Positions 17,600 through 22,384 of a stretch of DNA of 22,384 nucleotides are shown piece after piece. The position numbers and the translations under genes were made by a program. Origin of the DNA: a virus; IMG/VR virus record IMGVR_UViG_3300007963_000054, positions 1-22,384 of that record, one strand, 5' to 3'. The stretch's first letter is position 1, and every line of letters begins with the position of its first letter. The notes beneath the pieces are model-generated. The model was not told where the DNA came from and made no database searches. It saw nothing but the letters and a program-made list of their open reading frames with translations.

Positions 17600-19836
17600 T
17601 GGCAGTAACAGCAAGTTCAGTAGGGACGGGAGATACCCTCGAAACCTTTAGACAAGAGTTCAATAATGCTGTAGTTGATCTAGGAAATCTAGATAGCGCA
17701 TCAGTATCGTCTATTTCTATTTCTGCGAATAACTCTACAAATGAAACAGTTTTTCTCACATTTGTTGATGGTGCAACTGGTAATCAGGGATTGGAATCTG
17801 ATACTGGATTAACATATAATCCTTCAACTGGATTAATAACTACTGCTACTCTTACTACTACAGGACTTATTACTTCTGGTAGTAATATAGTAATTGCAGA
17901 TGCTGGAACTATTGGTAGTTCTTCTGATACAAATGCTATTGGTATTTCTTCTGGTGGTGTTGTCTCAATAACAGCAACAACCGCAAACACAAGTGCCTCT
18001 GATGGAGCATTAACTGTAGCCGGTGGTGCTGGTATTGCTGCTGATCTTTCTGTTGGTGATGACCTTAGACTTATTTCAGATGCTGCTGTTCTTAGTTTTG
18101 GTGCAGATAGTGATGTTACTTTAACACACGTTGCTGATACAGGTATTTTATTAAACAGCACAATGGCAATTCAGTTTAATGATGCGTCACAGTATATTAA
18201 TGCACCTTCCAATGCAATTTTAGATATTAATGCTACAGATGAAATTGAATTGAACGCAACTCTTGCTGATGTTAATGCAAACCTAGATGTAAGTGGTACA
18301 TATACTGGTGGTGGTTTGATGACCACAGGTGGTAATATTGTTATTCCTGATGCTGGTAATATTGGTTCTGCTTCAGATACAGATGCGATTGCAATCAGTT
18401 CTGGTGGTGTTGTTACATTTAGTCAAACACCAATATTCTCTGGTGACTTACAAATAGAAGATGACTTAATTCTAGATTCTGATGCCGCAGTTATTTCGTT
18501 TGGTGAAGATAACGAAGTTACTCTAACACATGTTGCTGATACTGGACTTCTTCTCAACAGCACCATGCAACTACAATTCAATGATGCTTCTCAGAATATT
18601 AACGCACCAAGTGCTACAGTTTTAGATATTAACGCAACGGATGAGATCGAACTTAACGCAACTCTTGCTGATGTAAACGCAAATCTAGATGTATCAGGCA
18701 CATATACTGGTGGTGGTCTTATGACTACGGGTGGTAATATCGTTATACCTGATGCTGGTAATATTGGTTCTGCTTCAGATACTAATGCAATTTCAATTTC
18801 TTCTGGCGGTGTTGTTGCAGTAACAGCAACAACTGCAAATACAAGTGCTAGTGACGGTGCATTAACTGTCGCTGGTGGAGCTGGAGTTGCAGCAGACTTA
18901 TCAGTTGGTGATGATCTTAGACTTATTTCCGATGCTGCTGTTCTCAGCTTTGGTGCAGATAGTGATGTTACTTTAACACATGTTGCTGATACAGGTATTC
19001 TTCTGAATAGCACAATGGCAATTCAGTTTAATGATGCTAGTCAGTCTATTAATGCGCCTAGCAATGCTATTCTCGACATTAACGCCACAGACGAAATCGA
19101 ATTGAACGCAACTCTGTTAGATGTTAATGCGAACATAAACGCAAGTGGAACATACACTGGTGCTGGATTGATGACCACAGGTGGTAATATAGTCATACCA
19201 GATGCAGGTAATATTGGTTCTGCTTCAGATACAGATGCGATTGCAATTTCATCAGGTGGTGTGGTAGCAATTAGTGCAACAACTGCCAATACAAGTGCAT
19301 CTGATGGTGCATTAACTGTTGCTGGTGGTTTGGGTGTTGCTGCTGATGCATCTATAGGTGATGATCTAAGATTAATTAGTGATGGTGCAGTTTTATCGTT
19401 TGGTGCTAACTCAGAAGTTACAATGACCCATGTGCATGATACGGGTCTTACTATGACGCACACTGCAACAGGCGATAACACGCCAATGGTACTACAATTG
19501 AAATCAGAAGAAGATGCGATTGTAGCCAATGAGGTTATTGCTTCTATTGAAATGGCAGCAGGTGACTCTGATGGCACAGACGGCGCAACAGTTGCTGCTG
19601 GTATTCACGCAATTGCAGAGGGTACTTTCTCTGCTAGTGCTAACGCAACCAAACTGGTTTTTACATGTGGTGTATCTGAGACTGCCGCTTCTTCTGCAAC
19701 TGCTAAGATGACACTTGCTTCAGATGGTGATTTAACTCTTGCCGGAACTGTAACTGCTGATGCAACTGCAACTCTTCTTATAAAGAACTCAAGTGGTTCC
19801 ACATTGAAAACAATTAATGGTATTGCAGCAAACTAA
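17599..19836 (+). CDS. Repeat-built tail fibre-like structural protein (745 aa)
   Basis: The N-terminus 'GTGDTLETFRQEFNNAVVDL' is a short fibre-anchor type sequence comparable in layout to the gp10-like 'GTGDTIRVGGDKINDNFSEI'. The body is made of repeats. A 'SASDGALTVAGGAGIAADLS' lead-in is followed by 'VLSFGADSDVTLTHVADTGI', then 'LDINATDEIELNATLADVNA', then 'GGNIVIPDAGNIGSASDTDA'. Three full units and a fourth partial one are seen. The C-terminal ~150 residues ('FSASANATKLVFTCGVSETA' and around) match a module in the gp10-like gene, and the protein ends 'LIKNSSGSTLKTINGIAAN'. No tail-collar or other receptor-binding C-terminal domain is visible. The composition (Ala, Ser, Thr, Gly, Asp; almost no Cys) fits a trimeric beta fibre. 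The ribosome site is AGGGAAAG (17587-17594). A fibre role is inferred from repeats and context. Confidence 0.8.
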   Translation: MAVTASSVGTGDTLETFRQEFNNAVVDLGNLDSASVSSISISANNSTNETVFLTFVDGATGNQGLESDTGLTYNPSTGLITTATLTTTGLITSGSNIVIADAGTIGSSSDTNAIGISSGGVVSITATTANTSASDGALTVAGGAGIAADLSVGDDLRLISDAAVLSFGADSDVTLTHVADTGILLNSTMAIQFNDASQYINAPSNAILDINATDEIELNATLADVNANLDVSGTYTGGGLMTTGGNIVIPDAGNIGSASDTDAIAISSGGVVTFSQTPIFSGDLQIEDDLILDSDAAVISFGEDNEVTLTHVADTGLLLNSTMQLQFNDASQNINAPSATVLDINATDEIELNATLADVNANLDVSGTYTGGGLMTTGGNIVIPDAGNIGSASDTNAISISSGGVVAVTATTANTSASDGALTVAGGAGVAADLSVGDDLRLISDAAVLSFGADSDVTLTHVADTGILLNSTMAIQFNDASQSINAPSNAILDINATDEIELNATLLDVNANINASGTYTGAGLMTTGGNIVIPDAGNIGSASDTDAIAISSGGVVAISATTANTSASDGALTVAGGLGVAADASIGDDLRLISDGAVLSFGANSEVTMTHVHDTGLTMTHTATGDNTPMVLQLKSEEDAIVANEVIASIEMAAGDSDGTDGATVAAGIHAIAEGTFSASANATKLVFTCGVSETAASSATAKMTLASDGDLTLAGTVTADATATLLIKNSSGSTLKTINGIAAN
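18058..19440 (+). repeat. Tandem in-frame repeats, ~402 and 450 bp, within the fibre gene
   Basis: Units start at the codons for 'DDLRLISD' or its equivalent: 18058, 18460, 18910 and 19360, giving spacings of 402, 450 and 450 bases (134, 150 and 150 residues). The first unit lacks the ~16-residue 'TTANTSASDGALTVAGGAG' type lead-in before the next unit begins. The fourth unit keeps the start and then diverges after about 19440 into a different C-terminal module. The encoded residues are nearly identical while many third positions differ, so selection acts on protein rather than on recent DNA duplication. A related copy is in the gp10-like gene at about 7590-7920. Confidence 0.85.
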
Positions 19837-19848
19837 GGGTGTTAAACA

Positions 19849-20802
19849 ATGACTGCTAGAACCCTAGTACATTACGATGGAACAGACATAAAAGCAATGA
19901 CCTCAGCTGAAATGGTAGAAATTCAAAAAAGAATGATCTACCATTATGGCACTGCTGCAACTGTTGCATTAACCGTAGATGGTAGCTCTGCTGGTAATCT
20001 AACCGCAATGTCTGATACAAGATTACAAGCAGGTGCGACATCTCAATCCAGCACTGCTTTCGTTGCAGAAGGAACAACTGCTGAGCCGGGTACGGTTACA
20101 GTTTCTTATGACAAAATACATCTTGCATATACTTCTTCTGGAAGCATAACCAAAACAGCTGATGATGGTGATACCTTTCCGATGTATCTAGATGCCAGTA
20201 ATAATCTTCAAGCATTAAACCTTGCTGACTTTAAGGATACTCTTCTGCATCCAGCAATTGATCTTATGATTGCAAGTGCAGATAGTGACAATACTGCAAA
20301 ATCATTTACAATCACAACTAGTTCTACTGCTGCAACTGGTTATACAAATATTTCTTCAACAGCAGTTTTTGGAGATACAAGAGCAAATACAAGTGCATAT
20401 TCTTCTGATGGTATACCTGAGACACTTGATCAGCCAACCTCTGTGCTTACAAACTATTATTTACATCAAAAAAATAATATGGCTGCACCCACTCCAAGTG
20501 TGTTTCCTTTAGTAACAGATGGCGATGGTAATTTAAATCAAATGTCAACCTCTACCATAGATAGTGTTTTGGGCGCTTGGCTGAGATTTACTGCTGCTCA
20601 TTCTAGTGATGGTTATAAAATTACATACGACACGGCAGCATCTGGTGGTAATACAAAAGGCACTGCTATGGTGGATACGAAACTTGATGGCTCTGGTAAC
20701 TATCAAACTCGACAGGTTGGTGACGATTATCGATCACAAGAATTTCCAAATGGATCGGCTGCAACTGTAACAACGTATAATTTGCGTATAAATAAAACAT
20801 AG
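19849..20802 (+). CDS. Conserved marine T4-like phage structural protein (317 aa)
   Basis: The N-terminal part 'MTSAEMVEIQKRMIYHYGTA' and the following 'GNLTAMSDTRLQAGA' form a pattern I recognise from putative virion proteins of T4-like cyanophages and relatives. The function is not known to me. No catalytic motif, signal peptide or membrane segment is visible. The rest is Thr/Ser/Ala/Asp-rich and probably beta-structured ('SITKTADDGDTFPMYLDASN'). The ribosome site AAGGG overlaps the stop of the fibre gene, 10 bases before the ATG. Placement directly after the fibre suggests a fibre- or baseplate-associated part. Its final codons contain the late promoter of the next gene. Confidence 0.65.
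   Translation: MTARTLVHYDGTDIKAMTSAEMVEIQKRMIYHYGTAATVALTVDGSSAGNLTAMSDTRLQAGATSQSSTAFVAEGTTAEPGTVTVSYDKIHLAYTSSGSITKTADDGDTFPMYLDASNNLQALNLADFKDTLLHPAIDLMIASADSDNTAKSFTITTSSTAATGYTNISSTAVFGDTRANTSAYSSDGIPETLDQPTSVLTNYYLHQKNNMAAPTPSVFPLVTDGDGNLNQMSTSTIDSVLGAWLRFTAAHSSDGYKITYDTAASGGNTKGTAMVDTKLDGSGNYQTRQVGDDYRSQEFPNGSAATVTTYNLRINKT
20787..20794 (+). promoter_or_regulatory. T4-type late promoter element TATAAATA for the 20812 gene
   Basis: This is a perfect TATAAATA inside the last codons of the 317-residue protein gene. T4 geometry puts the start near 20800, so the transcript would begin almost at the ribosome site AGGAG (20801-20805) ahead of ATG 20812. The leader would be very short but usable. 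The element overlaps coding sequence, so chance is a little more likely than for the two intergenic copies. Confidence 0.6.
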
Positions 20803-20811
20803 GAGTGAAAC

Positions 20812-21405
20812 ATGGCCATTGAAGAAGGAACCCCATTTGCATTTTGTGGACGTATAATAGAAGCATATTATACTAATCCAGAACTAGATACGATAGGTGT
20901 TATCTGGAGCGATGGAGAAAAAAATCGTGAGTATTATGTTGTGGTTGATGAGGAGGACGAGCAGTTTCAAGCTCTTTTAAAAGAATACTCATATGAAAGT
21001 CTTGATGAGACTACACGCAATAGAAACGAAGCAACAAGACAAGAGTTTAGAGATGCATTTCACAGATATGCAACTCGAAATAATTTGTATGGCCATGGAA
21101 ATCCAGATGGACAAGTAAAGACTGAAACTGAAATTGTTGAGCTTGAAATTGATACTGTGAGAGAAAGAGAGGTTAATGTTGCTAGTTCACAAAAAGCGCA
21201 CCACTCTTTTGAATTCCTACTAGATAATTTATCTGAGTTTGATCCTGACAATGAACAACATAGAGAACAATTATTCAAATTAAAGCTTAAAGCATTTGAA
21301 AAAGATGTTGTTACAAAGAGTAAAGCAAAAACAAAAAAGACTGCTCTTCGCAAAGCAGAGAATCCATTACAAGTATTGAGTGCATATCAATCTTTTCTAA
21401 AATAG
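20812..21405 (+). CDS. Hypothetical protein (197 aa), charged, function unknown
   Basis: I do not recognise a named family. The N-terminal ~60 residues look like a small mixed alpha/beta domain ('FAFCGRIIEAYYTNPELDTI', then 'VIWSDGEKNREYYVVVDEED'). The remainder is mostly helical and highly charged ('RNRNEATRQEFRDAFHRYAT'), with a Lys-rich segment near the end ('VVTKSKAKTKKTALRKAENP'). There is no signal peptide or membrane segment. It has a strong ribosome site (AGGAG, six bases before ATG) and a late promoter match just upstream, so it is probably made late. A virion or assembly role is inferred only from its place at the end of the structural block. ATG 20812 is chosen because of that ribosome site. 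Confidence 0.7.
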   Translation: MAIEEGTPFAFCGRIIEAYYTNPELDTIGVIWSDGEKNREYYVVVDEEDEQFQALLKEYSYESLDETTRNRNEATRQEFRDAFHRYATRNNLYGHGNPDGQVKTETEIVELEIDTVREREVNVASSQKAHHSFEFLLDNLSEFDPDNEQHREQLFKLKLKAFEKDVVTKSKAKTKKTALRKAENPLQVLSAYQSFLK

Positions 21406-21445
21406 TCCTTGACTTTTAATATTAAATGATATAAGGTGAATAGTT

Positions 21446-22384
21446 ATGAAGATATTGGGAATTTCTGAAGGCTTTCATGATGCTGCGGTTTGTTTACTGC
21501 ATGATGATAAAATACATTATGCATCTTCCAGTGAAAGATATAGTGGCATCAAAAATGATAAATGGATTCATAAGGACCAATGGCCCACTAGTAAATTAAA
21601 TAAACCTGATGTTGTTGCATACTACGAAAAACCATTTCTCAAAAATTTAAGACGTTGGTATGCTGGTCAAAAATGTCAGAAACCAAGATTAAAATATGAT
21701 GTAAACTTTGGCCATCATGAGTCTCATGCTGCTGCTGGATATTATACTGCACCCTTTGATGATTGTAATGTTCTTGTTATAGATGCGATAGGGGAATGGG
21801 ATACTATCTCTATATGGGAAGGCAAAGATAACAAACTCAAAAAAATTAAATCTTGGAAGTATCCATATTCCCTTGGACTTCTTTACTCTGCAATTACACA
21901 TCGTATAGGGTTAAAACCCAATGAAGATGAATACATCACTATGGGCATGGCAGCATTTGGTGAGCCAAGATATGACTTGACTGAGTTATTGTGGAAAAAC
22001 AACCATAAAGGCGTGGGTCAGATATGGAGTGGTGCAAAGAATGAAGACCTTGCAGCATCCGTACAAGACCTGTACGAGAGAGAGTTTCTTAAACTCGTAG
22101 AACAATGCCCTAAAAAGAATCTTGTTATCATGGGTGGTTGTGCTTTAAATTGTGTTGCAAACTCAAAGATCAAAGACAAGAACCTTTGGATTATGCCATC
22201 ACCCGGCGATGCTGGTAGTGCATTAGGTGCCGCTGCTTTAGTGCGAAAAGAAAAAATTCAATGGAGTTCTCCATATCTTGGATACATAATATCAAGGCCA
22301 ATTGAGCCAAAAGATGTGGTTGATGAACTCTTAAAGAATAAAGTTTGCGGGATTGCAAATGGTAGAGCAGAGTTTGGTCCTAGA
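21446..22384 (+). CDS. NodU/CmcH-type carbamoyltransferase, N-terminal 313 residues; 3' end outside window
   Basis: The frame is open to the last base. Family members transfer a carbamoyl group from carbamoyl phosphate, via a carbamoyl-adenylate, to a hydroxyl group of a small molecule or sugar. Visible motifs of the Kae1-like domain are 'ILGISEGFHDAAVCLL' (H11, D12), 'ER' at 30-31, 'HHESHAA' (H90, H91, H94; the H-x3-H pair is the metal site in TobZ), 'DAIGEWDT' (113-120), 'GGCALNC' (230-236) and 'PSPGDAGSALGAA' (D255). The window ends in 'GRAEFGPR' (306-313), the start of the family's second conserved block, so the YrdC-like domain is cut off. That block comes earlier than I expect for full-size members (~570 aa), suggesting a shortened first domain. 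The ribosome site is AAGGTG (21433-21438). Related genes are known in T4-like cyanophages. The substrate could be a cell-surface sugar, a nucleotide or a modified base; the sequence does not say. Confidence 0.88.
   Translation, partial: MKILGISEGFHDAAVCLLHDDKIHYASSSERYSGIKNDKWIHKDQWPTSKLNKPDVVAYYEKPFLKNLRRWYAGQKCQKPRLKYDVNFGHHESHAAAGYYTAPFDDCNVLVIDAIGEWDTISIWEGKDNKLKKIKSWKYPYSLGLLYSAITHRIGLKPNEDEYITMGMAAFGEPRYDLTELLWKNNHKGVGQIWSGAKNEDLAASVQDLYEREFLKLVEQCPKKNLVIMGGCALNCVANSKIKDKNLWIMPSPGDAGSALGAAALVRKEKIQWSSPYLGYIISRPIEPKDVVDELLKNKVCGIANGRAEFGPR

Noticed and set aside
18058-19440. CRISPR-like or transposon-related repeat array
   Set aside because: Units are in-frame coding repeats of 402-450 bases without spacers, inverted ends or a transposase.
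19041-19577. Long minus-strand open frames opposite the fibre genes (also 6528-7049, 17784-18161, 18591-19013)
   Set aside because: They lie entirely opposite strongly supported repeat-rich genes, lack ribosome sites, and their similarity to each other only mirrors the plus-strand repeats.
21409-21435. TTGACT ... TGATATAAG, a sigma70-like promoter with extended -10 and a TTTAATATTAAA palindrome (21415-21426)
   Set aside because: The spacer is only 15 bases and the start would fall about four bases before ATG 21446, leaving the good ribosome site AAGGTG upstream of the transcript. Either the promoter or the ribosome site is a coincidence; not supportable as a feature.

Overview
The window is a block of late structural genes from a marine T4-like myovirus (a relative of the T4-like cyanophages and pelagiphages), followed by the start of an accessory metabolic gene. 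Every gene lies on the plus strand and they are packed almost end to end. The largest non-coding gap is about 40 bases, so no stretch over 300 bases lacks a gene. The DNA is AT-rich (under about 40% G+C by eye). The family assignment rests on a gp6-type baseplate wedge C-terminus, a gp8-type wedge protein with the hallmark gp8 C-terminus, a gp10-type fibre N-terminus, a DUF4815 structural protein, and three perfect copies of the T4 late promoter element TATAAATA just upstream of genes. The host cannot be read from the sequence; a marine bacterium is an inference from family resemblance.

Layout: (1) 1-1053, 3' end of gene 6 (baseplate wedge). (2) 1055-6391, a 1778-residue baseplate/tail structural protein with a conserved N-terminus and a long repetitive C-terminal part rich in NGTD..S.NAGD motifs. 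(3) 6427-8568, a gp10-like fibre/collar gene interrupted by one in-frame TGA at 6697-6699. (4) 8581-9305, two small genes: a possible fibre-assembly helper and a four-cysteine protein. (5) 9348-10850, gp8 baseplate wedge. (6) 10852-17367, a 2171-residue DUF4815 structural protein. (7) 17369-17599, a small coiled-coil protein. (8) 17599-19836, a second fibre-like protein built from ~134-150-residue repeats that are homologous to part of the gp10-like gene. (9) 19849-20802, a conserved marine-phage structural protein. (10) 20812-21405, a hypothetical protein with its own late promoter. (11) 21446 to the end, the first 313 residues of a NodU/CmcH-type carbamoyltransferase.

The genes most likely make the baseplate wedge and the fibres or adhesins attached to it, expressed late in infection from the TATAAATA promoters at 6396, 9309 and 20787. 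Close spacing and stop/start overlaps suggest translational coupling elsewhere. No rRNA, tRNA, CRISPR, insertion sequence or convincing terminator was seen.

The most notable points are the in-frame TGA in the gp10-like gene, the repeat modules shared and re-ordered between the two fibre genes, short beta-type repeat motifs scattered across three or more neighbouring structural genes, and the carbamoyltransferase. I found no clearly new multi-gene system here. What stands out is modular repeat traffic among adhesin and baseplate genes.
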